From the NCBI RefSeq assembly GCF_000298315.2, contig NZ_AEYE02000035.1, positions 310,001 through 374,000 on the forward strand: 64,000 nucleotides of DNA. Reading direction: 5' to 3'. This document shows, piece by piece, positions 9,388 through 18,513 of the stretch; the stretch's first letter is position 1, and the number at the start of each line of letters is the position of its first letter. Made by a program: the position numbers and the translations under genes. The notes below the pieces were generated by a model, which was not told where the DNA came from, made no database searches, and saw nothing but the letters and a program-made list of their open reading frames with translations. The stretch is from Rhizobium grahamii CCGE 502 (GTDB taxonomy: Bacteria > Pseudomonadota > Alphaproteobacteria > Rhizobiales > Rhizobiaceae).

Positions 9388-10251
9388 TTAGTCTCCGAGG
9401 AGTTGCCGGTCGTCACCATCGCGATGGGCAACGAGTTGTTGCTTGATGCGGCGTAGCGCAACGGCGGCCTTCGGCTGAATCGCATAGGCGACCAGGCTGG
9501 CGAGAATGTCGACGATCGCCAGATAGGCAATGCGCGTCGACGTCGGCCGGAAGATGTTGCTACCTTCCTGCAGGTCGATAGGCACAACAATTTCCGCCAC
9601 TTGTGCCACCGGGCTGTTGCTTTGGGTGAGTGCTATGGTGGTTACTCTTGCCTCGCGGGCAAGCGCGAAAGCGCGGACGAGCTCGGCATTACGTCCCGTA
9701 AAGGAAGAACCTATCAACACGTCTGTCGACTTCGCGGCGGCTGCCATCATCAACTGCATGCCATGATCCGAGCTCGCCGTAACATGCAAGCCGAAGCGAA
9801 AAAGCCGGTTCTGAAGTTCGCTTGCAATCATCGACGAGTTGCCGCCGGAGCCAAAGGCATAGATCATGTCGGCGCGTGAGAGCCGCTCAGCGGCAAGCTC
9901 GATCGCAGCCAGGTCGAGCGAACGATGAAGCAGGAACAGTGCGTTCTGTGCCTTGGTGATGATGTCCTGGGCGACATCACCCGGGTTGGTGCTCTTGGGT
10001 TCCGGCTTCAGGTAGCGCATGCCAACATAAGCTGTCCTAGCAAGCTGCACCTTGAAATCGGAAAAGCTTTCGCAGCCCAATCGGCGGCAGAAACGCGTGA
10101 CGGTCGGCGGTGAAACGTCGGCTTTTTCCGCAAGCTCGATGATCGAGGCGTTTACTGCAAACTCGAAATCCTTGAGAAGGATATCTGCAATACGGCTTTC
10201 CGAAGGTGAAAGCCGGGGCTTCTCTTCCTGCAATGTCAAGAAAATATCCAT
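9388..10251 (-). CDS. RpiR/MurR-family regulator (HTH + SIS)
   Basis: 287 residues with an N-terminal HTH_6 domain (SPPTVTRFCRRLGCESFSD at about residues 48-66) and a C-terminal SIS sugar-phosphate binding domain (YAFGSGGNSSMIA, then SSFTGRNAE). RpiR/MurR proteins sense phosphorylated sugars or amino sugars, often MurNAc-6-P or GlcNAc-6-P, and control nearby catabolic genes. It sits inside the operon it probably controls, between RidA and the SDR. The AT-rich repeated motifs at 10680-10764 and 19695-19781 are candidate binding sites. Confidence 0.9.
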   Translation of the reverse strand: MDIFLTLQEEKPRLSPSESRIADILLKDFEFAVNASIIELAEKADVSPPTVTRFCRRLGCESFSDFKVQLARTAYVGMRYLKPEPKSTNPGDVAQDIITKAQNALFLLHRSLDLAAIELAAERLSRADMIYAFGSGGNSSMIASELQNRLFRFGLHVTASSDHGMQLMMAAAAKSTDVLIGSSFTGRNAELVRAFALAREARVTTIALTQSNSPVAQVAEIVVPIDLQEGSNIFRPTSTRIAYLAIVDILASLVAYAIQPKAAVALRRIKQQLVAHRDGDDRQLLGD

Positions 10252-10275
10252 CCTTGCCCCCGGTTTGTGTGCCGC

Positions 10276-10665
10276 TTACAGATCCTTCGACTTATATGCC
10301 ACGCAATCAATTTCGACCTTGCAGTCAACCATCATCGACGATTGAACGCAGGCTCTCGCAGGGGGATGGTCACCGAAGTACTGCTGGTAGATTGCATTAA
10401 AGGTCCAGAAGTCACGGGGATCGTCGAGCCACACGCCACAACGCACGACATGCTCCACGCCGTATCCCGCCTCCTCGAGGATCGCCAGGACGTTTTCAAT
10501 CGTCTTGTGGGTTTGCGCTACGATATTGCCATCGATGATTTCGCCATTTTCCATGGCGACCTGGCCTGAGACATAGAGCCAGCCATCGGCTTCCACGGCG
10601 CGCGCGAAGGGTAGGGGCTTGCCGCCGGCACCTTTTTGAACCGCTCCATAACGCTTGATGGACAT
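10276..10665 (-). CDS. RidA/YjgF-family protein
   Basis: 129 residues, starting MSIKRYGAVQKG after an AAGGA site. The family core is recognisable: LYVSGQVAMENGEII, TIENVLAILEEAGYGVEHV and RACVQSSMMVDCKVEID, where the RxxVxV-type Arg binds the imine carboxylate. RidA proteins hydrolyse reactive enamine/imine intermediates made by PLP enzymes. That fits the PLP-dependent DSD1-like enzyme in the divergent operon. First gene of the minus-strand operon, 24 bp before the RpiR gene. Confidence 0.88.
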   Translation of the reverse strand: MSIKRYGAVQKGAGGKPLPFARAVEADGWLYVSGQVAMENGEIIDGNIVAQTHKTIENVLAILEEAGYGVEHVVRCGVWLDDPRDFWTFNAIYQQYFGDHPPARACVQSSMMVDCKVEIDCVAYKSKDL

Positions 10666-10679
10666 CGACCGATCCTTGC

Positions 10680-10764
10680 AAATTATTTTCGTATCAAGTT
10701 GACAACTGACCATAGAAAGCCGAATTTGACCAGTGAAAAACCAAATTCATGAAAAGAATTTTAA
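10680..10764. promoter_or_regulatory. Divergent promoter region with repeated AT-rich motifs
   Basis: Between the RidA and NTF2-like starts. It holds AAATTATTTTCGTA (10680-10693), two copies of TGACCANNGAAA exactly 20 bp apart (10707-10718, 10727-10738) and ATGAAAAGAATTTTAA (10749-10764). The same kinds of element recur at 19695-19781 before the Gfo/Idh-ABC operon. Likely the RpiR-type regulator binds here; this is an inference from motif sharing and gene order. Confidence 0.5.
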
Positions 10765-10777
10765 TCCGGAGGAGATA

Positions 10778-11263
10778 ATGCGCGATCCTTTCAAAAACCC
10801 GTTTCCCGTTTCGGACGTCGCGCGGCATTCGATCTGGGAGATGCTGGTCCCTCGGGACATCGATGCATTCCTCGCTGGCGACTGGTCGATGGTCGAGCAG
10901 GATTTTGTCGAGGAAGGCTTCATCGGCATCGACGGACGGAAAGAGGTCAGCCCCGATAAATGGCGGCTGGCTTTTCCGACGCTGTCTGCCTACCGCGACG
11001 AATGGGTGCGTCAGGCAGAGGAATTTGCCACGCAAGCGTTTGCCGAAGACACCCGCACGGCCATCTTCACGACCACCACGCTCGAAGACATAGAGATCGA
11101 GGGTGACATGGCGCTGGTGCGTAAGAAGTTCGATGGCGGTCTCAGCAAGGCTGATGGCACGCGTGATATCATGCAGTGGCAGACACTTTATTACTGCCGC
11201 CTGCATGAAGGCCGCTGGAAGATCTGCGGATTTACCGGCTACCTGCCGAACCCGATGGGCTGA
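10778..11263 (+). CDS. Conserved NTF2/SnoaL-like protein of unknown function
   Basis: 161 residues, starting MRDPFKNPFPVSD behind a strong GGAGGAGA site. The pattern of an N-terminal helix with a WSMVEQDFVEEGFIGIDG turn, a mid strand-rich part and a final WQTLYYCRLHEGRWKICGF strand pair suggests a cone-shaped NTF2-like fold as in SnoaL. No catalytic residues can be named. It is the first gene of the operon with the second M81 peptidase and the DSD1-type enzyme, so it probably binds or isomerises a pathway intermediate. Confidence 0.65.
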   Translation: MRDPFKNPFPVSDVARHSIWEMLVPRDIDAFLAGDWSMVEQDFVEEGFIGIDGRKEVSPDKWRLAFPTLSAYRDEWVRQAEEFATQAFAEDTRTAIFTTTTLEDIEIEGDMALVRKKFDGGLSKADGTRDIMQWQTLYYCRLHEGRWKICGFTGYLPNPMG

Positions 11264-11283
11264 CCAACACAAAGGCCGAACCC

Positions 11284-12744
11284 TTGCGCATTTTCACGGC
11301 GGCGCTCGCAACCGAGACCAACACGTTTTCACCGATCTGCGTCGATCGACGCGCGTTCGAAGCATCGCTTTATGCGCCTCCCGGCCAACATCCGGAAACG
11401 CCAACGCTCTGCTCGGCACCGATCACGGTGGGGCGCCGTGTTTGCGCGGAGAAGGGATGGGAACTGATCGAGGGCACCGCCGCCTGGGCGGACCCGGCCG
11501 GGCTGGTGAACCGCTCCGCCTATGAGGGATTACGCGACGAGGTGCTCGCGCAGCTTGAAGCCGCCATCCCTGTTGACGCCGTTATCCTTGGCCTGCACGG
11601 CGCGATGGTCGCGGCCGGCTACGAGGACACCGAGGGCGATATTTTGGCGCGTGTGCGCGAGATCGTCGGGCCAGAGGTCCTCGTCTGCGCCGAGCTCGAT
11701 CCGCACAGCCACCTCACCGCCAAGCGCCTCAAGGCGGCAGACTTCTTCGTCTACTTCAAAGAGTTCCCGCACATTGATTTCGTCGACCGCGCCGAGGATC
11801 TCTGGCGGCTTGCCGTGGAGACGTTGGAAGGGCGCCTGAAACCCGTCATGTCCGCGTTCGATTGCCGGATGATCGACGTCTATCCCACCTCGCGCGACCC
11901 GATGCGTTCCTTCGTCGACAAGATCATGCACATCGAGCAGGACGACACTGATATCCTGTCGATCTCCGTGGTTCACGGCTTCATGGCCGGAGATGTGCCC
12001 GAAATGGGCACGAAGATACTTGTCGTTACCAATGACAAGCCGGAAAAAGGTAAGGCCCTTGCACGTGAGCTTGGCCTAGAGCTGTTTTCCAAGCGTGGCA
12101 CTTTCATGATGCCGCAGATCGACGAGGTCGAGGCTGTCACGCAGGCCATGGCAGCAACCTCGTGGCCTGTCGTCGTCGCTGACGTATGGGACAACCCCGG
12201 CGGCGGCACTGCAGGCGACGCCACAGTCCTCCTCCAGGAGTTCATCGAAAGAGGCGCCAAGGGTGTGGCGATCGGCACGATCTGGGACCCGATGGCAGTG
12301 CAGATTTGTATGGCAGCAGGCGAGGGCGCCGAAATTCCGCTCCGGTTCGGCGCCAAGTCTGCCCCCGGTACCGGCAATCCGGTGGACGCGATCGTCAAGG
12401 TCGTAAAGCTCGTTGCGAATGCAGAGATGCGTTTTGGCGAGAGCTTTGCGCCGTTCGGCGATGCGGCGCATATCGTACTCGACGGCATCGATATCATCCT
12501 GAACTCGACGCGCGCCCAGAGCTTCGATCCGAGCCTCTTTTCGGTCATGGGTATAGATCCGACATCCAAGGAAATCCTAGTGATCAAATCGACCAATCAT
12601 TTCTACGCGTCCTTCTCCGAGATCGCAGCGGAAATCATTTACTGTTCGGCCGGAACGCCTTATCCCAACAATCCGGCCAAGACGCCCTATCGTCGCGCGC
12701 CGAAGAACATCTGGCCGATGGTTGCCGACCCACACGGCCGCTAA
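11284..12744 (+). CDS. M81 family metallopeptidase (MlrC-like), copy 2
   Basis: 486 residues, read from TTG at 11284 (TTG CGC ATT TTC, MRIFTAALATETNTFSP), 20 bp after the NTF2-like gene. Family motifs: ATETNTF at the N-terminus, LGLHGAMVAAG, ELDPHSHLT, and DNPGGGTAGD. It is paralogous to the gene at 5195-6631, sharing the same order of motifs at moderate identity. The two copies in divergent operons around one promoter region suggest enzymes acting on related amide or peptide bonds. Substrate unknown. Confidence 0.85.
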   Translation: MRIFTAALATETNTFSPICVDRRAFEASLYAPPGQHPETPTLCSAPITVGRRVCAEKGWELIEGTAAWADPAGLVNRSAYEGLRDEVLAQLEAAIPVDAVILGLHGAMVAAGYEDTEGDILARVREIVGPEVLVCAELDPHSHLTAKRLKAADFFVYFKEFPHIDFVDRAEDLWRLAVETLEGRLKPVMSAFDCRMIDVYPTSRDPMRSFVDKIMHIEQDDTDILSISVVHGFMAGDVPEMGTKILVVTNDKPEKGKALARELGLELFSKRGTFMMPQIDEVEAVTQAMAATSWPVVVADVWDNPGGGTAGDATVLLQEFIERGAKGVAIGTIWDPMAVQICMAAGEGAEIPLRFGAKSAPGTGNPVDAIVKVVKLVANAEMRFGESFAPFGDAAHIVLDGIDIILNSTRAQSFDPSLFSVMGIDPTSKEILVIKSTNHFYASFSEIAAEIIYCSAGTPYPNNPAKTPYRRAPKNIWPMVADPHGR

Positions 12745-12759
12745 CACGGAGCGCGTCAT

Positions 12760-13860
12760 ATGCAGGAAAATCCGTTCGCCATCGTCGCCAGGCCAGGCGA
12801 CAGGGTCGCCGATCTCTCGACGCCACGGCCGATCATCGACGAGGATCGCCTGGCGGCGAACATTGCCCGTACGCAGGCCTACATGGACGAGCACGGGCTG
12901 AACTTCCGGCCGCATATCAAGACCCACAAGATCCCGGCACTCGCAGCCGAGCAGATCGCAGCAGGCGCAAAGGGCATCAACTGTCAAAAGATCAGTGAAG
13001 CTGAAGTCTTCGCGGCGGCTGGTTTCCAGGACATCCTGATAACCTTCAACATCCTCGGCCCGCAAAAGCTTGAGCAACTGGCAGCCCTCAACGACCGCAT
13101 CTCCGACCTGAAGGTAGTCGCCGACAGCACGGCCACGGTCGATGGCCTGTCTGCCTATTTCGCATCCCGTAAACCGCTGACCGTGCTTGTCGAATGCGAT
13201 ACCGGTGGTGGCCGCTGCGGCGTCCAGACGCCCGATGAAGCAAGATACTTGGCGAATCGCATTCATAGTATCCCCGGCCTCTCTTTCGGTGGGCTTCTCA
13301 ACTATCCGAAGCCCGGGGCTGCCGAGTTGGTACAGGCATTTCTCGCCGAAGCACTATCGCTTCTCGAGGAGCAGGGAATTGATTGCCCGATCGTCAGCAA
13401 TGGCGGCACGCCGAGTCTGTTTGAGGCACATCTCGTCAGCGCCGCAACCGAGCATCGTGCCGGAACCTATATCTACAACGATCGCGCCATGGTTCGCGCC
13501 GGTCACTGCAGCTGGGATGACTGCGCCATGCACGTGCTCGCGACGGTCGTGTCTCGCCCGACCGCGGATCGTGCCGTCATCGACGCCGGATCAAAGGCAC
13601 TAACCTCCGACCTGCTTGGCTTCTCCGACTTCGGTACTGTGGTCGGCTACCCCGAGGCGGTGATCACTGGATTGTCGGAGGAACACGGCGTGATCGATCT
13701 ATCGGAATGCAGCGACAGGCGTCCCGAGATCGGCGACAAGATCCGCATCATCCCCAACCACACATGCGTTGTATCCAATCTTTTCGACACGATGGTCTTT
13801 CACCGCGACGGCGTTGTCACGCGTGTCGAGGACGTGGCTGCGCGCGGGCTGGTCTGGTAA
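12760..13860 (+). CDS. DSD1-type PLP-dependent enzyme (D-threonine aldolase / D-serine dehydratase-like)
   Basis: 366 residues with a fold-type III PLP barrel. LNFRPHIKTHK near residue 52 holds the PLP-binding lysine of alanine racemase/DSD1-like enzymes; VECDTGGGRCGV and NGGTPS bind the cofactor phosphate. PNHTCVVSN near residue 330 supplies the His-x-Cys metal site of metal-dependent D-serine dehydratase, D-threonine aldolase and D-hydroxyaspartate dehydratase. It should act on a D-hydroxy amino acid. 15 bp after the M81 gene. Its imine products could be handled by the divergent RidA. Confidence 0.87.
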   Translation: MQENPFAIVARPGDRVADLSTPRPIIDEDRLAANIARTQAYMDEHGLNFRPHIKTHKIPALAAEQIAAGAKGINCQKISEAEVFAAAGFQDILITFNILGPQKLEQLAALNDRISDLKVVADSTATVDGLSAYFASRKPLTVLVECDTGGGRCGVQTPDEARYLANRIHSIPGLSFGGLLNYPKPGAAELVQAFLAEALSLLEEQGIDCPIVSNGGTPSLFEAHLVSAATEHRAGTYIYNDRAMVRAGHCSWDDCAMHVLATVVSRPTADRAVIDAGSKALTSDLLGFSDFGTVVGYPEAVITGLSEEHGVIDLSECSDRRPEIGDKIRIIPNHTCVVSNLFDTMVFHRDGVVTRVEDVAARGLVW

Positions 13861-13954
13861 CCAGTCCGCCTTCCTTTGACGTATGCCTCTTGACGTTACG
13901 CCATTGAAAAGCATCTTATTTTCAGCGGCGATAGGCGCGCGGGAGGTCAGGTCG

Positions 13955-14251
13955 ATGAGAGTCTCCGTTGCAATGGGAATAGTGGCAAGTCTGTTGGCGA
14001 TTTCGGCGGCGGAAGCACCGGCGGAATGGCAAAGCTTTCATGGCGTTCGGATGGATTCGGATCCGGTGCTTCTGGCGCGCTTTGAGCGGGCTTATCGCTA
14101 TTGCGAGCCTGAAGCCAACTACCGGGGCTCTCCCTATCCGGCCAATCCCTGGCACGTCACGGCGCTCAGAAGCTGCATGTCCAGATTGGGAATCCTTGAC
14201 CGTGGCGCCTATTCCTACCCAGCCAACAGGCTCTTCTATCCCCTGTACTGA
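13955..14251 (+). CDS. Small exported protein of unknown function
   Basis: 98 residues from ATG 13955 (GGGAGG upstream). Residues 1-22 form a Sec signal peptide (MRVSVAMGIVASLLAISA followed by AEAPA). The mature part has two cysteines (RYCEPE and RSCMSRLG) that could pair in the periplasm, and is rich in Tyr and Pro. No family is recognised. It lies 94 bp after the DSD1-like gene and converges on the ABC operon, so it may be independent. Confidence 0.6.
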   Translation: MRVSVAMGIVASLLAISAAEAPAEWQSFHGVRMDSDPVLLARFERAYRYCEPEANYRGSPYPANPWHVTALRSCMSRLGILDRGAYSYPANRLFYPLY

Positions 14252-14278
14252 GGGCGGCGCTCCCCAGGTTGAGGCTGA

Positions 14279-15415
14279 TCACTCAGCCACGGTGGGGCTG
14301 AGCAAATTAACGTCGATATCTGTCAGTTCGACATGGCGCTCGAATGATATCCCCTTGTCGTCGAACAGATGGCAATCGACCACGTTGATCCCGGCCATCA
14401 GCGGCTGATCCGGCCGAACGGCAGCACCGCCCGGCAGCGTCGCGCAGAAATTCTCGCCTTCACCGTCAAGCGATGCATAGGCGACTGTCTGTGCGCCAAG
14501 TCGTTCGATGACCGTAGGTGCAACTCTGATCTGGATGTCACCCGATCCAATCTGGATGTGCTCGGGGCGCACGCCAAGCGTCAGCGTCTTGCCGACAGCG
14601 CCCTGCCGCGGCGTCACTGGGATGGTAGCTTTCTGCCCCTGATAATCGATCTCCACGCCGGCTTCACTGACTGCGCTACAGGTAACAGGCAGGAAGTTCA
14701 TCTTTGGATTGCCGATGAAGCTCGCGACGAAGATATTTGCCGGTTTGTGGTAGAGTTCCAGCGGCGCGCCGGTCTGGGCAATCTCCCCGGCGTTGAGCAC
14801 GACGATCCGGTCTGCCATGGTCATCGCCTCGATCTGGTCATGGGTGACATAGATCATCGTCGCCTTCAGCTGACGATGCAGCTTGGCAAGCTCGATGCGC
14901 ATGTCGGCGCGTAGCGCCGCGTCGAGGTTAGAGAGCGGCTCGTCGAACAGGAAGATCTTCGGTTCGCGCACGATCGCTCGGCCGATCGCCACGCGCTGGC
15001 GCTGGCCCCCCGAAAGCATCCCGGGCTTCTGCTGCAGCCGCTGGTCAAGATGGAGAATGCGCGCGGCGTGCTCAACTTTGGCCTTCAGCTTTTCCTCATC
15101 CATCTTTTCCACGCGCAGTGGGAATGCGATGTTCTCGAAAACCGACATGTGCGGATAGAGGGCATAGGACTGGAAAACCATTGCAATGCCGCGCTTGACC
15201 GGCGGCAGGTCGTTCACTCGGAGCCCGCCGATGACGATGTCGCCGCCGGACGTTGCGTCCAGACCGGCTATCATGCGCAGCAACGTCGACTTGCCGCAGC
15301 CAGACGGCCCGACGAAGACCACGAACTCGCCGTTCTTCACCTCGAGCTGGATGCCCTTGAGAACCTCGAAGTCGCCGTAGAACTTCTGAACATTGTTGAG
15401 AAGAAGCTGTCCCAA
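14279..15415 (-). CDS. Sugar ABC transporter ATP-binding protein (UgpC/MalK type)
   Basis: 378 residues. Walker [11 protein letters not shown]-loop [10 protein letters not shown], signature [14 protein letters not shown], Walker [13 protein letters not shown] and switch His in [11 protein letters not shown] are all intact. A C-terminal TOBE/OB regulatory domain (about residues 235-378) is typical of the CUT1 sugar importers. It is the last gene of the minus-strand operon Gfo/Idh - permease - permease - binding protein - ATPase, 81 bp after the binding protein with a hairpin between. CUT1 ATPases are often shared, so it could also energise the ATPase-less system at 49210-52366. Confidence 0.95.
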   Translation of the reverse strand: MGQLLLNNVQKFYGDFEVLKGIQLEVKNGEFVVFVGPSGCGKSTLLRMIAGLDATSGGDIVIGGLRVNDLPPVKRGIAMVFQSYALYPHMSVFENIAFPLRVEKMDEEKLKAKVEHAARILHLDQRLQQKPGMLSGGQRQRVAIGRAIVREPKIFLFDEPLSNLDAALRADMRIELAKLHRQLKATMIYVTHDQIEAMTMADRIVVLNAGEIAQTGAPLELYHKPANIFVASFIGNPKMNFLPVTCSAVSEAGVEIDYQGQKATIPVTPRQGAVGKTLTLGVRPEHIQIGSGDIQIRVAPTVIERLGAQTVAYASLDGEGENFCATLPGGAAVRPDQPLMAGINVVDCHLFDDKGISFERHVELTDIDVNLLSPTVAE

Positions 15416-15458
15416 AACCTGTCTCCGGTTGCCGCACCTGCAGCATGCATACTGTAAG

Positions 15459-15487
15459 GGGATCGCGGTTGTTGCGCCCGCGATCCC
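15459..15487 (-). terminator. Hairpin between binding-protein and ATPase genes
   Basis: A perfect 10-bp inverted repeat (GGGATCGCGG at 15459-15468, CCGCGATCCC at 15478-15487) with a 9-nt loop, 10 bp after the binding-protein stop. There is no T run, so it is more likely an mRNA-stabilising or attenuating hairpin than a full terminator. Confidence 0.7.
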
Positions 15488-15496
15488 GACAAAGGC

Positions 15497-16726
15497 TTAC
15501 TTGAACGCTTCGATCTCGCCAGCAGCCTTCTTGAGGGCATCGGCCGGCTGGGCCTTGCCCGTCACGACAGACTGGACCATTTCGATCATCGAGTTCTGGA
15601 AGCCCTTGTAATCCGTAAAGAGCGGCTCGGGACCACCGAAGGCGATGCCGTCGATGAACGGCTTCCAGGACGGATCTGCCTTGACGAATTCATCGACCTT
15701 CGGCGACGGACGCAAAGGCGTGAGGCCGGCGCCGCCCTGAAGCTCATATTCGCCCTGCGGCCCCGGCGACGTGATGAACTTGGCGAATTCGATCGCTTTG
15801 TCTTCCACGCCCGTGCCCTTGAAGACGGCGAGGCTGTCGGTGATGAGCAGCGTACCTTCGCCCTTGGCCGAAGGGCCAAGCGGCAGCGGTGCCACGCCCC
15901 AGTTGATCTTGGTGTCCTTCAGGCGGGCAGCAGCACCCGAGCCTGCCTGGATCATGCCCACCTTGCCGTCGAGGAAGATGGCACGGATTTCGTTCTGCTC
16001 GTAGGCGGTTGCGCCTTCGACGGAGTAGGGCGTGATGTCCTTATAAGCCTGCAGGGCTGCCAGCACTTCCGGGCTGTCGATCACGATCTTGTCGCCGTCG
16101 ATTACCTTGCCGTTGTTGGTGTAAACCCAATGCATGAACTGATGCATCGTGTTGTCGAACGTTTTGGCCGGAAGGCCGTAACCTGCGATACCGGTCTTTT
16201 CCTTGATCTGCTTGGCGTCGGCGATTTCTTCAGCCCAAGTCTTCGGCGGGGTTTCCGGGTCGAGACCAGCCTGCTTGAAGATGTCCTTGTTCCAGTAGAG
16301 TGCCTTGGTCGAGAAGGCGACCGGCACGCCCCACTGATTGTTGTCGAAGGTAACCGTGTCGACGATATTTGGGTAGTAGCTCTTCTTTTCCTCGTCGGTC
16401 ATCGGCACCGGAACGATCAGGTCGTTCTGGGCGAATTCCTTGAGCGTGCGCGAGCCGACATAGGCCATTCCGACCGGCGTGCCGGCAGCGGCAAGCGTCG
16501 TGGCCTTGTCCTGGCATTGTTCCCAGCCGACGACCTCAGGCGTGACCTTCCAGCCCGGGTTCTTGCCTTCCCATTCCTTGATGTATTTTTCGTGGATCGG
16601 ATCGATCTTGTCGCCGCAGTAGATCCAGCTGATCTCCTTGTCAGCGGCCTGCGCGGTCATGGCGCCGAGCGCGGTGGAACCGAGCAGGGCAAGGGCCATC
16701 AGCCCGGTCTTGAAATGAATTGTCAC
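15497..16726 (-). CDS. Sugar ABC transporter substrate-binding protein (CUT1)
   Basis: 409 residues starting at GTG 16726 (MTIHFKTGLMALALLG) behind GGGAGC. Signal peptide with cleavage after MTAQA. The mature protein is an extracellular solute-binding protein family 1 type: KTWAEEIADAKQIKEKTG, KVGMIQAGSGA and the C-terminal DALKKAAGEIEAFK. It captures a sugar or oligosaccharide in the periplasm. The neighbourhood with hexosaminidase and RpiR genes suggests an amino-sugar oligosaccharide, but the sequence alone does not say so. Confidence 0.93.
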   Translation of the reverse strand: MTIHFKTGLMALALLGSTALGAMTAQAADKEISWIYCGDKIDPIHEKYIKEWEGKNPGWKVTPEVVGWEQCQDKATTLAAAGTPVGMAYVGSRTLKEFAQNDLIVPVPMTDEEKKSYYPNIVDTVTFDNNQWGVPVAFSTKALYWNKDIFKQAGLDPETPPKTWAEEIADAKQIKEKTGIAGYGLPAKTFDNTMHQFMHWVYTNNGKVIDGDKIVIDSPEVLAALQAYKDITPYSVEGATAYEQNEIRAIFLDGKVGMIQAGSGAAARLKDTKINWGVAPLPLGPSAKGEGTLLITDSLAVFKGTGVEDKAIEFAKFITSPGPQGEYELQGGAGLTPLRPSPKVDEFVKADPSWKPFIDGIAFGGPEPLFTDYKGFQNSMIEMVQSVVTGKAQPADALKKAAGEIEAFK

Positions 16727-16759
16727 TTTGTTAGCTCCCGTTTTTCTCTGGTGGTTGAC

Positions 16760-17620
16760 TTACTGTTTCACCGCGCCCGCGGTCAGCCCGCTGACGAGAT
16801 ACCGCTGAAGGAAGAAAATCACGATCATGGCCGGCGCAATGCCGACGAAACTTGCGGCCATCAGTTCATTCCAGACCACTTCCTGGCGACCGAAGTAGGC
16901 GAAGAGGCCGACCGGTAAGGGCGCAAATTCGGTCTTGGAATTGAAGGTGAGCGCGAAGATGAACTGCTGGGCATAGGAGCCGATGAAGGTGGTGATTGCA
17001 ACCACCATGATGCCGGGCATGGCGATCGGCAGGATGACGCGCCGGAGCGTATAGAAGTGGCTGGCACCGTCAACGAAGGCGGCTTCGTCCAACTCCCGCG
17101 GGATGCGCATCATGTAGGTTCTCAACAGCCAGATCGCCGACGGGATCAGGAAGGCAACACCCGGAACCATGATTGCGAAATAGGTGTTGAGCAGGCCGAG
17201 CGTGCGCATCAGCCGGAACAGCGGGATGAGCAGTACTGCGCCCGAAAACATGTTGACGGCCAGAAACGCACCGAGCAGCAGCCCGGCGCCCTTGAATTCA
17301 AACCGCGCGAACGCGTAGGAGGCAGGGATCACCAGCACGAGGACGACAGCGGTGACGATGGTCGAGATGAAGAAGGAATTGAAGATGTAGCGCGCAAAGC
17401 CAGGCACGCTAATCCACATAGTCCGATAGGCCTCGAAGGAACCGTGTTCCGGGATGAAGCGATAGGGTGATGAAAAGAGCTGGCTGAGCGGCTTCAGCGA
17501 TACCAGGAAGCCCTCGACAAAGGGCGCGAGCACGAAGGTAAGGAAAATGAGGATTCCGGCATAGATGCCGATGATTTCATACCATTTGTACCGATGGATC
17601 AGCAGATGCGGCTGTTTCAT
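16760..17620 (-). CDS. Sugar ABC transporter permease (MalG type)
   Basis: 286 residues, six hydrophobic segments, with the EAA loop ELDEAAFVDGASHFYTLRRV and ILPIAMPG that docks onto the ATPase. MalG-type inner-membrane permease. Its start overlaps the stop of the other permease by 4 nt, and the binding-protein gene starts 33 bp downstream. C-terminus GLTAGAVKQ is typical of the family. Confidence 0.93.
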   Translation of the reverse strand: MKQPHLLIHRYKWYEIIGIYAGILIFLTFVLAPFVEGFLVSLKPLSQLFSSPYRFIPEHGSFEAYRTMWISVPGFARYIFNSFFISTIVTAVVLVLVIPASYAFARFEFKGAGLLLGAFLAVNMFSGAVLLIPLFRLMRTLGLLNTYFAIMVPGVAFLIPSAIWLLRTYMMRIPRELDEAAFVDGASHFYTLRRVILPIAMPGIMVVAITTFIGSYAQQFIFALTFNSKTEFAPLPVGLFAYFGRQEVVWNELMAASFVGIAPAMIVIFFLQRYLVSGLTAGAVKQ

Positions 17621-18501
17621 CGCTTGTCTCCGGAAGTAAGGCGGCTGGTCACGCGGAAATAGCAGACGCAGAAGATCGACAGGAAGATGCAGATCAGCAC
17701 GGCGCGCGCGGCGCCTTCGCCGTATTTGTTCGAGCCGATCGCGGTTTTATAAGTGTCGATGATCATCGTCGTCGTTTCGCCACTCGGGCCGCCACGCGTC
17801 AGGATCCAGATGATGTCGAAGGAATTGAAGGTCGCGATCAGTGACAGCATCGACATGGTGATCATCGAAGGGACGATCAGCGGGAGGGTAATGCGCCGAA
17901 AGCGATAGAAACGGCCGGCCCCGTCAGTCCAGGCAGCCTCGTAGAGGTCCTGCGGAATCGCCTGCATGGCTGCGAGCATATAAAGCGTGACCAGAGGAAC
18001 GCCGATCCAAACGTCGGTGATGATCGTCGCCCAGAACGCCGTGGACCCCTGTGCGAGAAACGCAACCGGCGCGTCCACAAGGCCAAAACGCTGCAGCATG
18101 CCGGAAATCATCCCGAACTGGCCGTTGTACATCCAGCCCCACATGAAGATGCCGATCGCCATTGGGACAATCCATGGCGGCATCGTCAACATGCGGAAGA
18201 GCGCCCTGCCGGGGACCGCGGAATTCAGCATCGTCGCCCCGAAGACACCGATGATCATCTTGATGGAGACAGAAAAGAACGTCCAGATGAAGGTGCGGAC
18301 GATGACTTCGGCGAAGGTAGCGTTGAAGATCTTACTGTAGTTCACCCAGCCGACCCAATTCGTCGTCTTCTTCAGCGACGCATCGGTGAAGGACAGGATG
18401 AACGTGTCGACCAGGGGATAGGCGACGATCACAGCGACGTAGAGGACTGCCGGAAGGAGGAGGATCCAGGCAAAGATGACTGCGTTGCGTTGGACGCTCA
18501 T
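17617..18501 (-). CDS. Sugar ABC transporter permease (MalF type)
   Basis: 294 residues with six membrane segments and the EAA loop DLYEAAWTDGAGRFYRFRRI followed by TLPLIVPS. The ILTRGGPSGETTTM motif before the last segments is usual in MalF-type CUT1 permeases. It pairs with the 286-residue permease (4-nt overlap) and begins 12 bp after the Gfo/Idh gene, so all five genes are co-transcribed. Confidence 0.93.
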   Translation of the reverse strand: MSVQRNAVIFAWILLLPAVLYVAVIVAYPLVDTFILSFTDASLKKTTNWVGWVNYSKIFNATFAEVIVRTFIWTFFSVSIKMIIGVFGATMLNSAVPGRALFRMLTMPPWIVPMAIGIFMWGWMYNGQFGMISGMLQRFGLVDAPVAFLAQGSTAFWATIITDVWIGVPLVTLYMLAAMQAIPQDLYEAAWTDGAGRFYRFRRITLPLIVPSMITMSMLSLIATFNSFDIIWILTRGGPSGETTTMIIDTYKTAIGSNKYGEGAARAVLICIFLSIFCVCYFRVTSRLTSGDKR

Positions 18502-18513
18502 CTTGCCGCCCTC

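Noticed and set aside
12186-12998. 270-residue plus-strand frame overlapping the second M81 gene
   Set aside because: Arg-rich shadow of two real genes in another frame.
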